From Methylorubrum salsuginis (GTDB taxonomy: Bacteria > Pseudomonadota > Alphaproteobacteria > Rhizobiales > Beijerinckiaceae): 64,000 nt of DNA. The stretch lies in NCBI RefSeq assembly GCF_900114375.1, contig NZ_FOSV01000011.1, positions 62,001-126,000 of the forward strand. Reading direction: 5' to 3'. Of the stretch, positions 53,963-62,082 are shown piece by piece. The notes beneath the pieces were generated by a model, which was given only the letters and a program-made list of their open reading frames with translations, was not told the origin of the DNA and did not search any database. Numbering within the stretch: position 1 is the first letter of the stretch; the number at the start of each line of letters is the position of its first letter. Both the position numbers and the translations under genes were made by a program.

Positions 53963-54259
53963 TCAGGCCTTGGCGGCCTTTTCGGCGACGAGGCCGTCGA
54001 TCCGCGCGCAAAGGTTCTTGAGGACGAAGTATTCCTCGGCCGGAACCTTGCCCTCGTTCACTTCCTGGGTCCAACGCTCCAGCGGCAGCTTGATGCCGAA
54101 CGCCTTGTCGACCGCGAAGGCGATGTCGAGGAAGGCGAGGGAATCGATGCCGAGATCGTCGATGGCGTGGCTCTCGGGGGTGATCTTGTCGCGCGGGATG
54201 TCCGCCGTCTCGGCGATGATGTCCGCGACGCGGTCGAAGGTGGCGGTCTCGTTGGACAT
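53963..54259 (-). CDS. acpXL: Acyl carrier protein AcpXL for very-long-chain fatty acids
   Basis: 98 residues, longer than housekeeping ACP. The phosphopantetheine site is Ser in '[16 protein letters not shown]'. The C-terminal part '[20 protein letters not shown]' and '[15 protein letters not shown]' is the AcpXL signature known from Rhizobium and Sinorhizobium, where AcpXL carries the 27-hydroxyoctacosanoic acid transferred to lipid A. First gene of the operon acpXL-fabZXL-fabF2XL-fabF1XL-reductase-SH3. The LpxXL acyltransferase is not in the window. Confidence 0.95.
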   Translation of the reverse strand: MSNETATFDRVADIIAETADIPRDKITPESHAIDDLGIDSLAFLDIAFAVDKAFGIKLPLERWTQEVNEGKVPAEEYFVLKNLCARIDGLVAEKAAKA

Positions 54260-54593
54260 GGAGGCTGGCCGCTTTCTCGTTCTCGTGTCCGGCGTCGCCG
54301 ACCCGTCGCGCGGCACGCCCCCACGGCGCCCGACCCGGTCGGCGGCTTCACGCGTCGCCGCCGGTTCCCGATGACGCTCTTGAAAAGATCGCGACCCCTT
54401 ACACGAAGCAGCCGAGGCCGGGCAACTCTCTCCCTCGTGGGCCTCACATGCCGGCGGCCGCAGCCTCAGGCTGCCCGCGTCGCTCGACGCCCCGGCTTCG
54501 CCGAGGCCGCTACGCGCGGTGCTCTTCGCGCCGGTCCATACGCCCGCTCCGTCATCGTGGGGCGGAGGCCGAGATCATCGACCGGAAAAGACG
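54260..54593. other. Intergenic region upstream of acpXL
   Basis: 334 nt that must include the acpXL promoter on the minus strand and the 3' end of the gene at 54594. A short hairpin GCAGCC/GGCTGC lies at 54460-54474. No EcfG or RpoH signature and no open frame with support. Confidence 0.5.
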
Positions 54594-55073
54594 TCAGGTC
54601 GCGTGCGCCAGCACCCGCGGCTCGGTCCGGGGCCGTTCGCGAGCCGGGCGGCGGGGCTCGCCCGCAGAGGCGCGTTTGCGCTCAGGGCTGCGGGGCCGCA
54701 CCAATTCGCCCAGCGCGACGAAGCCGTCGTTCTTGCGCTGGCCCGGATCGTAGAGACCGAAGCCCACGGCGAAGGAGCGGGCCAGCTCCGCATCGGGCGC
54801 GATCCCGTACCGGTCGAGAGCGGCCAGGAACGAGCGGCGGAAGCCGGCCGGCGCGCACCACGCCTTCTCGGCAAGCTGCATCGGCCAAGTCCACAATCCG
54901 TCGCTCCGACGATAGTCGATCTCCTCGCGGGCGATGACATAGCCGGTGCCCTTGTGCTCCAGTCCGTCGTCACGCAGGCGCCAGTCGGGATCGACGCTCG
55001 GGCGCGCAACGGGTGGCCGCACCGCATCCTCGGTCCGCTCAAAGGTATAGCCGTCGAAACCGATCTCGAGCAC
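54594..55073 (-). CDS. Uncharacterised protein
   Basis: 159 residues, GTG start preceded by a near-perfect AGGAGGT ribosome site, which supports the start. Soluble; stretches 'DWRLRDDGLEHKGTGYVIAR', 'EEIDYRRSDGLWTWPMQLAE', 'RRSFLAALDRYGIAPDAELA', 'AVGFGLYDPGQRKNDGFVAL' look conserved, with a basic, disordered C-terminus. No family recognised. The strong translation signal suggests high expression. Confidence 0.72.
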   Translation of the reverse strand: MLEIGFDGYTFERTEDAVRPPVARPSVDPDWRLRDDGLEHKGTGYVIAREEIDYRRSDGLWTWPMQLAEKAWCAPAGFRRSFLAALDRYGIAPDAELARSFAVGFGLYDPGQRKNDGFVALGELVRPRSPERKRASAGEPRRPARERPRTEPRVLAHAT

Positions 55074-55417
55074 GGAAACCTCCTGCCTGGGCGCCGCCGA
55101 GAGGCGGCGAATCGGGTCTGGAACGTTCCATGAACAGTGCCTCCCTGCGCCGACGCGGTCAAGGGCTTGTTCTCAATCTGTTCCGATTGTCCGCCGGCGC
55201 GGCGATCCGCGCGCTGTCTTCCTGAACTTCAAGTAGGTTCGAGCCGTGCGCATCACCGCAACGCGGCGGTCGATCCACGCGCCGAGTTCCGGCAGCGAAG
55301 GCTATCGGTCTCCGGTTCGGGCGTGACAGCGCGGCGCCCGACTTTTTAAGAATGATGGTCTACCCTGCCGCATCGGCCGATTCGGCAGTTGCGCGCAGAG
55401 GTTTTCGGCCCCGGTCC

Positions 55418-56533
55418 ATGCTCGATCTACCGGACATCCAGACGCTGCGCCTCTGCAGCATGCTGGCGAGCCTCGCCTTCTTCGGGGTCTTCGCGTGCCT
55501 CTGGGTCGGGCGGCGCGACGAGAGCTACTTCCTGCATTGGGGAGCGGGCTCTCTGCTCTACACTTTCGTGATCCTCGGCTTCAACGTCTCGGACCACTCG
55601 CCGGTCGAGGACGGCCTTCTCTATGCCCTGCTCTCGACCAGCACGCTCTCGGTGCTCACCGGCGTGCGGCGCTTCGACGGGCAGGCTCCCGTGCCCCCCT
55701 GGCTGATCGGGCTGATCCTGCTGTCCGGCCTCTTCTACGCCGTGCCGGCGCAGATCTTCGGCAGCGACAGCGCACCGGCTCGGATCGGCGGGACCTGCGC
55801 CAACCTGTTGGCGATGGCGGTCTCCGGCGGCCTGCTCTTCTTCGGGCACCGGGGCGGTGAAGGACCGGGCCGACGCATCGCCGGCTCGGCGCTGCTCGGC
55901 TTCATTCCCGGTTTCCTCGCAGCCATCGCCGCAGAGGCCTATGGCTCGGCGGACGTCAACATGGCGGCGCTGATCCCGATGCTCTGCGATCCGTTGCTGC
56001 TCCCGGTCCTCAATCTCGGCCTCCTCGCCATGCCGGGCGAGCGGGCGCAGGCGCGCTTGCGCGAGGCGGCCCTGCGCGATCCGCTGACCGGCGCCTGGAA
56101 CCGCGCCGGCCTCGCGGCGCTCGCGCCCCGTCTGCTGCGGCCGGGGAATGCCGTGATCGTGCTCGATGTCGATCACTTCAAGACGATCAACGATCAACAC
56201 GGCCACGGCGTCGGCGACCGCATTCTGACCCTTCTGGTGGAGAGCGCACGCACCGTGCTGCACAGCCCCGGTTCCGAGATCGCCCGGCTCGGCGGTGACG
56301 AATTCGTGATGGTGCTCCCGGAGCGGAGCCACGCCGAGGCGAGCGGGCTCGCCGACGAGCTCCGCCACGCCCTGCGGAGCAGGCTCCGTCGCATGCCGGA
56401 CCTTCCGCCCTGCACGATCAGCCTCGGCATCGCCGCGATCGAGGCCGGCGACCGCGATTTCGCCCAGGCGATCGAGCGGGCCGATGCCGCCCTCTACCGG
56501 GCCAAGGCGCAGGGGCGCGACCGCGCCGCGTGA
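55418..56533 (+). CDS. Membrane diguanylate cyclase (GGDEF)
   Basis: 371 residues from the ATG at 55418; ATGs at 55352/55355 are alternatives. Five to six membrane helices ('LCSMLASLAFFGVFACLWVG', 'FLHWGAGSLLYTFVILGFN', 'LIGLILLSGLFYAVPAQIFG', 'SALLGFIPGFLAAIAAEAYG') precede an intact GGDEF domain: 'RDPLTGAWNRAGL', metal-binding 'VIVLDVDHFKTINDQHGHGVG' and 'ARLGGDEFVMVLPE'. The signature is canonical, so cyclic-di-GMP synthesis is expected. Upstream sequence is AT-richer than average and shared with the divergent gene. Confidence 0.87.
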   Translation: MLDLPDIQTLRLCSMLASLAFFGVFACLWVGRRDESYFLHWGAGSLLYTFVILGFNVSDHSPVEDGLLYALLSTSTLSVLTGVRRFDGQAPVPPWLIGLILLSGLFYAVPAQIFGSDSAPARIGGTCANLLAMAVSGGLLFFGHRGGEGPGRRIAGSALLGFIPGFLAAIAAEAYGSADVNMAALIPMLCDPLLLPVLNLGLLAMPGERAQARLREAALRDPLTGAWNRAGLAALAPRLLRPGNAVIVLDVDHFKTINDQHGHGVGDRILTLLVESARTVLHSPGSEIARLGGDEFVMVLPERSHAEASGLADELRHALRSRLRRMPDLPPCTISLGIAAIEAGDRDFAQAIERADAALYRAKAQGRDRAA

Positions 56534-56614
56534 GAAGCGGGACTGGTCCGCGCGGGCCGCCGCCATACTTGCGCCCCGCGCCGTGGTCGCGGCGAGCCGA
56601 GCGAGGCGGCGAAC

Positions 56615-57727
56615 ATGCCCCCCAAGAATCAAGCAGGGCCGCGGCCCTTCACCCCGGCCGCCCCCGACGGCGAGCGGACGCAAGGCTTCTTCCGCGCCGC
56701 CCTGGCGGTCGGATTGCTGGGGCTCGGCCTCTATATCCTGTCGGACTTCCTGCGCGCCCTCGTCTGGGCCGTGGTACTGAGCATTGCCCTGTGGCCGCTC
56801 TACCAGCGGGCGCTTCGATTCTCGCCGCCGGGGCGGCACAACATCCTGTGGCCGGCGCTCTTCACCGGGCTCGTGGCGCTCGCCCTGCTGCTGCCGGTTT
56901 TGGCGCTCGCCGTCGAGGCCCTGCGCGAGGCCCACGACGTGCTGGCCTATGCGCGCGAGGCCGAGCGCAACGGCATTCCGGTGCCGGATGTCGTCGCCCA
57001 CCTGCCCTACGGGGCGCAGGCTGTGACCGATTGGTGGAACGCGCATCTCGCCCATGCCGGCTGGGCGCAGGAACTGAGCGAGCGGCTCAACACCGCCTCG
57101 AACCGCGATCTCGGCCGCAACGTCGGCAAGGGCGTCGTCCACCGGCTCGTGCTCGTGGCGTTCTGCCTCCTCGCCCTGTTCTTCCTGTTCCGCGACGGGC
57201 GGGCCCTGGCGGAACAGAGCCTCACCGCCAGCCGGCGCCTGTTCGGCTCCCACGGCGAGCGCGTCGCCCGGCAGATGGCGGCCTCCGTCCACGGCACCGT
57301 CGACGGCCTCGTGCTGGTCGGCCTCGGCGAGGGCGTGCTGCTCGGGATCGTCTATTACTTCGCCGGCGTGCCGCATCCGGTGCTGTTCGGCGCCGTCACC
57401 GCGGTCGCCGCGATGATTCCGTTCGGCGCCCCCCTCGCCTTCGGGCTTGCCGCCCTGCTGCTGGTGACGAAGGGGGCCGTGGTGCCGGCGGTCGTCGTGG
57501 CGGCGGCGGGCTTCGTCATCACCTTCGTGGCCGACCATTTCGTGCGGCCGGCGCTCATCGGCGGCACCACCCAGTTGCCGTTCCTCTGGGTGCTGCTCGG
57601 CATCCTAGGGGGCGTCGAGACCTTCGGCCTCGTCGGCCTGTTCGTCGGCCCGGCGGTGATGGCGGCGCTGATCCTGCTGTGGCGGGACTTTACCGGCACC
57701 AAGGACGCGCCCGCCGCAGCGAAGTGA
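56615..57727 (+). CDS. AI-2E/PerM family membrane permease
   Basis: 370 residues with the family plan of about eight helices and a long extracytoplasmic segment after helix 3: 'AVGLLGLGLYILSDFLRALV', 'VVLSIALWPLYQRALRF', 'ALFTGLVALALLLPVLALAV', then soluble 'DVLAYAREAERNGIPVPDVV', then 'LVLVAFCLLALFFLFRDGRA' and 'TVDGLVLVGLGEGVLLGIVY'. The signature 'FGAVTAVAAMIPFGAPLAFG' and 'LGGVETFGLVGLFVGPAVMA' is typical. Possible substrates in the family include autoinducer-2 and ions; unknown here. Confidence 0.88.
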   Translation: MPPKNQAGPRPFTPAAPDGERTQGFFRAALAVGLLGLGLYILSDFLRALVWAVVLSIALWPLYQRALRFSPPGRHNILWPALFTGLVALALLLPVLALAVEALREAHDVLAYAREAERNGIPVPDVVAHLPYGAQAVTDWWNAHLAHAGWAQELSERLNTASNRDLGRNVGKGVVHRLVLVAFCLLALFFLFRDGRALAEQSLTASRRLFGSHGERVARQMAASVHGTVDGLVLVGLGEGVLLGIVYYFAGVPHPVLFGAVTAVAAMIPFGAPLAFGLAALLLVTKGAVVPAVVVAAAGFVITFVADHFVRPALIGGTTQLPFLWVLLGILGGVETFGLVGLFVGPAVMAALILLWRDFTGTKDAPAAAK

Positions 57728-57739
57728 CCGCCGTGACGC

Positions 57740-58609
57740 TCAGTGCTTGAGCGGCCGCCCGAGCTTCTTCGCGAGAATCCGCTGCGGGCTCTTCTCCGGG
57801 TCGGCCTGATCGGCCACCGCGAGATAGCCGGTCTGTTCCAGCATGTAACGCCCGCCCATGGCACCGTGCATCACCAAGTCCGAAAAGGTCACCCAGGTTT
57901 CGCCGGGCTGAAAATGCACGTCCGTCTGCGGCGCCCTCGCCTGATAGTCGAGGTCACGCTTCAGGGCGTCGTGCAGGTGCAGCATCAGGTGGTCGTATTC
58001 CGAGCGCTTGGCCTTGGTGATCTTGAGGGCGGCGAGAAGGCTCGCCGAGAGGCCGGAATAGCCCGGGAGCTTCGGCAGGAATTTTTCCGCCATGTCGCCG
58101 AACGCCTCGCCGACGCGCCAGTGGCGCGGCTGCCCCTCGGCGTTGATGTTGCGGAAGATGCGCAGGATGCGCCGCTCGCCGATCGGGTTCGAGGGGAAGG
58201 CATCGACATGCATCCGGGTGTCGTCGCGCCGCCAGCTGAGCTTGCGCTTGTCGACATCGAACGGCCGGTAGGAGGTGCCGGCCAGCGTCACCTTGCCCGA
58301 ATAGGCCGGGAGGTACGTGGCGATCAGCGCTTCCGCGAAGTGGCGATAGCGCACCAGCAGGGCGCGGAGCCGCGCCTGCTCCTCGTCGCTGCCGGCCGCA
58401 CCCCGCAACTCGGCGCTCTCGCTGCGGATCGAGACGTTCTTGGCCTTGCCGTCGGCGAAGGGCCGCTCGACGAAGCGCTGCTCGAAGGCGTCGAGGGGGA
58501 AGTCGAGATCGCGGAACACCAGCACCGAGCCGCTCTCCAGCGCCTCGACGAGGCCGGGCGCCCCCGGATTCGCCTCGCTACGGGAGACCGGGAGGATGGG
58601 GCTGATCAT
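57740..58609 (-). CDS. kdoO: Kdo-hydroxylase-like Fe(II)/2-oxoglutarate dioxygenase
   Basis: 289 residues. The iron-binding pattern is visible as 'DTRMHVDAFPSNP' (His, Asp) and a distal His in 'FSDLVMHGAMGGRYMLEQT'. 'IGERRILRIFRNINAEGQPR' and 'CHWRVGE'-like 'RHWRVGEAF' match my memory of KdoO, which hydroxylates Kdo in the lipopolysaccharide core to Ko. It acts on LPS in the inner membrane or cytoplasm. Its nearness to the acpXL operon fits an LPS-modification neighbourhood. Convergent with the permease gene, 12 nt apart. Confidence 0.75.
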   Translation of the reverse strand: MISPILPVSRSEANPGAPGLVEALESGSVLVFRDLDFPLDAFEQRFVERPFADGKAKNVSIRSESAELRGAAGSDEEQARLRALLVRYRHFAEALIATYLPAYSGKVTLAGTSYRPFDVDKRKLSWRRDDTRMHVDAFPSNPIGERRILRIFRNINAEGQPRHWRVGEAFGDMAEKFLPKLPGYSGLSASLLAALKITKAKRSEYDHLMLHLHDALKRDLDYQARAPQTDVHFQPGETWVTFSDLVMHGAMGGRYMLEQTGYLAVADQADPEKSPQRILAKKLGRPLKH

Positions 58610-58836
58610 GTCGAAACGGCTCTCGCGCGATCCATTGGCGTCAGCGGTTTACCCGAGCGGGTCGATGGGTGCCAAGCCGGCAGGGTCGCAGGCGGCATCC
58701 GTGGTGGAAAGGCACGTCTGTTCGCGTTTTACCCCTTGTCACGCCCGTCCCGCGCGCGTCTCTTGGCCGGCAACCTCGGGCCTTCGCGCGGCGTTTCGCC
58801 GACGGGCCCGTTTCGGGATCGGGCGAGGAGCCGGAC

Positions 58837-59307
58837 ATGGCGACGCTGAAGGAGTTCGAGGAGGCCCTGCGCGAGCACGGTATGCACATGGCGCTCGCCC
58901 TGCTGGAGCGGCTGCGCGAGCGCGACCGGCAGACCCGCACCATCCGCCCGGCCCGCCGCCTCACGGGCCAGAAGATGACTCCTGAACTCGCCCGGCAGAT
59001 TCAGGAGCTGCACGCCGCCACCGGCATGACCCAGCAGGAGATCGCCTTCAAGGTCGGGGTGAACCAGGGCCGGGTCAACGAGGTGCTGAAGCGCGGCAAG
59101 TGGCTCGACGACGATCCGCACGCCCCCGAGGCCATCGCCCGCGACCGGGCCAAGGCGCGGATGCGGGCCGACCCGAAGCCGCGTCCGACGCGAGTCATCG
59201 GCAAGTCGGCGGGGCAGACGGCGGCCAAGTCGGGTGCCAAAGCGGGTGCGAAGGCGGCCGCGCGCAAGCCGGCGCCGCAGGGCCAGTTCGCCTTCGGGGA
59301 TCTGTGA
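58837..59307 (+). CDS. Small HTH protein with basic Lys/Ala-rich tail
   Basis: 156 residues. N-terminal helix 'LKEFEEALREHGMHMALALL', then a helix-turn-helix 'MTPELARQIQELHAATGMTQ', 'QEIAFKVGVNQGRVNEVLKR', then a disordered C-terminus rich in Lys, Ala and Gly ('SAGQTAAKSGAKAGAKAAAR') like a histone-H1-type DNA-compacting tail. Probably a DNA-binding regulator or nucleoid protein. GAGGAG precedes the ATG. The cupin gene starts four bases after its stop. Confidence 0.72.
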   Translation: MATLKEFEEALREHGMHMALALLERLRERDRQTRTIRPARRLTGQKMTPELARQIQELHAATGMTQQEIAFKVGVNQGRVNEVLKRGKWLDDDPHAPEAIARDRAKARMRADPKPRPTRVIGKSAGQTAAKSGAKAGAKAAARKPAPQGQFAFGDL

Positions 59308-59311
59308 GACG

Positions 59312-59716
59312 ATGGGCGAGCCCGTCTGCCGCGTCGTCCGCCCGGGCGAGACCTTCACCGGCAAGCAGGCGCTGCTCTACGCCCCCGGCATCTCGGCGGA
59401 ATCGGCCGGCTCCACCGGCATCCACCTGCAGATGGTGACGCTTCCCCCCGGCGCGCGGGCCAAGGCGCACAAGCACGAGGGCCACGAGACGGCGATCTAT
59501 GCGCTCAGCGGCACCTCGCGGATGTGGTGGGGCGAAGCGTTGGAGCACCATGCCGAGCTGAAGCCCGGCGAGTATCTCTACATCCCGGCGGGCGTGCCGC
59601 ATCTGCCCTACAATCCGAGCCCGACCGAGCCCTGCACGGCGATCATCGCCCGCACCGATCCGAACGAGCAGGAGAGCGTCGTTCTGCTGCCCCACCTCGA
59701 CGGGATACATCCGTGA
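59312..59716 (+). CDS. Cupin-domain protein
   Basis: 134 residues, single small cupin. Motif 1: 'ARAKAHKHEGHETAIYALSG' with metal-ligand His residues and Glu. Motif 2: 'PGEYLYIPAGVPHLPYNPS' with His. A metal site is therefore likely. Reaction unknown. It sits in a probable operon with the HTH gene four bases upstream. Confidence 0.82.
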   Translation: MGEPVCRVVRPGETFTGKQALLYAPGISAESAGSTGIHLQMVTLPPGARAKAHKHEGHETAIYALSGTSRMWWGEALEHHAELKPGEYLYIPAGVPHLPYNPSPTEPCTAIIARTDPNEQESVVLLPHLDGIHP

Positions 59717-59764
59717 GGCGAGGCCGTTGAGACGGCAATTCGCTCTCTTTCGGATCCTTTCCCG

Positions 59765-60061
59765 ATGCGCCTCGTCCTCGCCACCGCCCTGCTCGCCGCC
59801 GGCCTCGCCCCGGCCGCGGCGCAGCGCCCCTCGACCGTGGACATGACCTGCGCCCAGGCCCGCAACGTGGTGCTGCGCCAGGGGGCGGCGGTGCTCGGCA
59901 CCGGCGGCCAGACCTACGACCGCTTCGTGCGCGACCGCAATTTCTGCGAGCCGACCGAGATCGGCCGCCGCGCCTTCGTCCCGGCCCGCGACACCCCGGC
60001 CTGCTTCGTCGGCTTCACCTGCTACGAACCGAGCCGGAACGACCGCTTCGGCGATTTTTGA
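59765..60061 (+). CDS. Small secreted cysteine-containing protein
   Basis: 98 residues: a signal peptide ('LVLATALLAAGLAPAAA') and a mature part with four Cys ('DMTCAQARNVVL', 'RNFCEPTEIGRR', 'PACFVGFTCYEPS'), suggesting two disulphides in the periplasm. Function unknown. A perfect bidirectional stem-loop follows. Confidence 0.7.
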   Translation: MRLVLATALLAAGLAPAAAQRPSTVDMTCAQARNVVLRQGAAVLGTGGQTYDRFVRDRNFCEPTEIGRRAFVPARDTPACFVGFTCYEPSRNDRFGDF

Positions 60062-60078
60062 TCCGCACGAACGAAAAC

Positions 60079-60100
60079 GCCCCGGCCTTTCGGCCGGGGC
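60079..60100. terminator. Perfect 9-bp bidirectional terminator stem
   Basis: GCCCCGGCC (60079-60087), loop TTTC, GGCCGGGGC (60092-60100), between the convergent secreted-protein and Hsp20 genes. AAAA precedes it, giving a U-run for the minus strand transcript. Confidence 0.75.
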
Positions 60101-60126
60101 ATTCCCCTGAGCGGGAGACCGCGGGA

Positions 60127-60594
60127 TTACGCGGCCTGCTGCACCTTGCCCTCGATCACCGGCTGGCTCGACGCGCGGCTGGCGATCTCGATGCGGCGCG
60201 GCTTCTTCGCCTCCGGGACCTCGCGGACGAGATCGACGTGGAGGAGACCGTTCTCCAGGCTCGCACCCGTCACCTGGACGTGGTCGGCGAGCTGGAAGCG
60301 GCGCTCGAAGGCGCGGGCGGCGATGCCCTGATGCAGGACTTCCGCCTTGTTCTCGGTCGGCTGACGCTCGCCCTTGATGGTGAGAGCGTTCTCCTTCACC
60401 TCGATCGAGAGGTCGGCCTCGGTGAAGCCCGCCACCGCGACGGTCACGCGGTAGACGTTCTCGGCCGTGCGCTCGATGTTGTAGGGCGGGTAGGTCGGGG
60501 CCTGCTCGGCGCTCACGAACCCGTCGAGGGCCGCGAAGAGACGGTCGAAGCCGACGGTGGAACGGTACAGGGGAGCCAGATCGAACTGACGCAT
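60127..60594 (-). CDS. Small heat-shock protein Hsp20/IbpA
   Basis: 155 residues with an alpha-crystallin domain: 'PTYPPYNIERTAENVYRVTV', 'AVAGFTEADLSIEVKENALT', 'IKGERQ', 'AFERRFQLADHVQVTGASLE', 'NGLLHVDLVREVPE'. The N-terminus 'DLAPLYRSTVGFDRLF' is the class A alphaproteobacterial type. It is an ATP-independent holdase. GGAGGA lies 6 nt before the ATG and is buried in a ROSE-type hairpin; an RpoH-like promoter is upstream. Confidence 0.93.
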   Translation of the reverse strand: MRQFDLAPLYRSTVGFDRLFAALDGFVSAEQAPTYPPYNIERTAENVYRVTVAVAGFTEADLSIEVKENALTIKGERQPTENKAEVLHQGIAARAFERRFQLADHVQVTGASLENGLLHVDLVREVPEAKKPRRIEIASRASSQPVIEGKVQQAA

Positions 60595-60682
60595 CACATA
60601 TCCTCCGAAAGAAGCAACATGCTGTGTATGGTCGGGTCCGCCCGAGGGCCGGACCGTCGCGCCGCCGTATCGGCCGGCGCAT
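60595..60682 (-). ncRNA. ROSE-type RNA thermometer in the hsp20 leader
   Basis: The minus-strand leader of about 88 nt folds into several hairpins. One is GGTCCG (60655-60650 by pairing with 60640-60635). The last pairs CATGTTGCTTC with GAGGATATG, hiding the ribosome site GGAGGA. The pairing leaves a single bulged G in 'UUGCU' opposite the Shine-Dalgarno, the defining feature of ROSE thermometers. Heating would open this stem. Confidence 0.75.
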
Positions 60683-60687
60683 CCGTG

Positions 60688-60716
60688 ATATTGGTGGGGC
60701 GGAAAAACCGCGCAAG
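60688..60716 (-). promoter_or_regulatory. RpoH (sigma-32) type promoter of hsp20
   Basis: On the minus strand CTTG (60716-60713), 18-nt spacer, CCAATAT (60694-60688). This matches the alphaproteobacterial heat-shock promoter pattern (CTTG, 17-18 nt, CYTATNT) with one change. The start site would be near 60682. Confidence 0.6.
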
Positions 60717-60764
60717 GGCGCGGATTCGAGAATTCTGCGAGGACCATGCAGGGATGAGCCGGCC

Positions 60765-61760
60765 GTGCTGACGCTGCGACCCATCCCTGGCCTGCCCGTG
60801 CCGCCGGGCGCCCGGCTCGTGCCGGTCGAGACCTCCGACGGCGTGCCGCTGCGGGCGGCGACCTGGCGCCCGACCACGCGGACCGTGAAGGGCACGGTCT
60901 GCCTGATTCAGGGCCGGGCGGAGTTCATCGAGAAATATTACGAGACGATCCATGAGTTGCGCGCCCGCGGCTTCTGCGTGGTCGCCTTCGACTGGCGCGG
61001 CCAGGGCGACTCGGGCCGGCAGGTGCGCGACGCCCGCAAGGGCCATGTCCGCCACTTCGACGATTATCGGCTCGACCTCCTGGCGGTCGCCGAGCAGGTG
61101 CTGGTGCCGTCCATGCCCGAGCCGCATTTCGGGCTGGCCCATTCCATGGGCGGCGCGGTGGCGCTGACCGGCGCGGCCGAGGGCTGGCTGCCGTTCCGCC
61201 GCCTCGTCACCGTGGCGCCGATGCTGGGCATCCGCATGGTGCGCTGGCCCGCGGGCGCCTCGCTGCTCGCCCGATGCTTACACCGGTTCGGCCTCGGTCG
61301 CTGCTACATCCCCTTCGGCAAGCCGCACTCGCTCGCGACGAAGCCGTTTCCCGGCAACCGCCTCTCGACCGATCCGGTCCGCTACGAGCGCAACGCCGCG
61401 GCCGCCCGCATCGTCGGCGCGGGCGCCATCGGCGATCCGACCATCGCATGGCTCGCCTCGGCCTTCCGGGCGATGCACGCCCTGGCCAAACCCGCCACGA
61501 TCCGGCGCATCCGCATCCCCTGCCTGATCGTCGCCGCAGGCGCCGACCCTGTCTGCAGCACGCCGGCCACCGAGCGCTTCGCCGCCCGCCTCAAGACCGG
61601 CCACCTCATTGTCCTGCCCGGCGCCCGCCACGAGATCCTGACGGAATGCGATGCCGTGCGGGCGGATTTCTGGGCCGCGTTCGATGCGTTCATTCCGGGG
61701 CACGAGATGGCTCGCCCCCCTGTCGATGCAGCACAAACGCGACATGCGGCGATCGGCTGA
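60765..61760 (+). CDS. Alpha/beta-hydrolase, lysophospholipase (PldB-like)
   Basis: 331 residues from a GTG. Family marks: 'GTVCLIQGRAEFIEKYYETI', 'FCVVAFDWRGQGDSGRQVRD', 'GHVRHFDDYRLDLLAV', nucleophile 'LAHSMGGAVAL', acid in 'AAGADPVCS' and His in 'GARHEILTE'. It is likely a cytoplasmic or membrane-associated monoacylglycerol or lysophospholipid hydrolase. Divergent from hsp20, whose promoter lies 50-80 nt upstream of this start. Confidence 0.86.
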   Translation: MLTLRPIPGLPVPPGARLVPVETSDGVPLRAATWRPTTRTVKGTVCLIQGRAEFIEKYYETIHELRARGFCVVAFDWRGQGDSGRQVRDARKGHVRHFDDYRLDLLAVAEQVLVPSMPEPHFGLAHSMGGAVALTGAAEGWLPFRRLVTVAPMLGIRMVRWPAGASLLARCLHRFGLGRCYIPFGKPHSLATKPFPGNRLSTDPVRYERNAAAARIVGAGAIGDPTIAWLASAFRAMHALAKPATIRRIRIPCLIVAAGADPVCSTPATERFAARLKTGHLIVLPGARHEILTECDAVRADFWAAFDAFIPGHEMARPPVDAAQTRHAAIG

Positions 61761-62082
61761 TGAAATAACGGCCGAGGAATCGTTCGTACGAACGGTCTCC
61801 GGGCTGATCGCCCTTGCGATCAGCTACGTCCTGAGCTTCGTCGCAACGGGTTGCCTTGCTGCACCGTTCATTGGAGGCGGCTGGAGTTTCATGCTAGCCA
61901 CGGTCGGTGCCTTCATCGGCTTGCCCTTCCTGGCCTTCGCGGTCCTCGGATTTTTGATCTTTGATCGCTCTGTCCGGACCCGTCCCGGACTCTGGTGCGT
62001 TGCCGCGCCGCTCCTCGTGACCGCCGCTTGGCTTGCTGCGGATTACGGATTCAAGCACGTCCATGGGGGCTGCCGTTTCTGA
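61744..62082 (+). CDS. Small membrane protein, possibly frameshifted at its 3' end
   Basis: 112 residues in the frame as given. Three membrane helices: 'VSGLIALAISYVLSFVATGC', 'FMLATVGAFIGLPFLAFAVL' and 'LWCVAAPLLVTAAWLAADYG'. Base composition is clearly lower in GC than the neighbours. The stop comes just after a GGGGG run (62065-62069). With one extra G the frame would continue to 62159 and add a fourth hydrophobic stretch ('GRWEAVFVLATSSMAAVSF'). The start is uncertain (61726 or 61744), and it overlaps the end of the hydrolase gene. Confidence 0.5.
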   Translation: MRRSADEITAEESFVRTVSGLIALAISYVLSFVATGCLAAPFIGGGWSFMLATVGAFIGLPFLAFAVLGFLIFDRSVRTRPGLWCVAAPLLVTAAWLAADYGFKHVHGGCRF

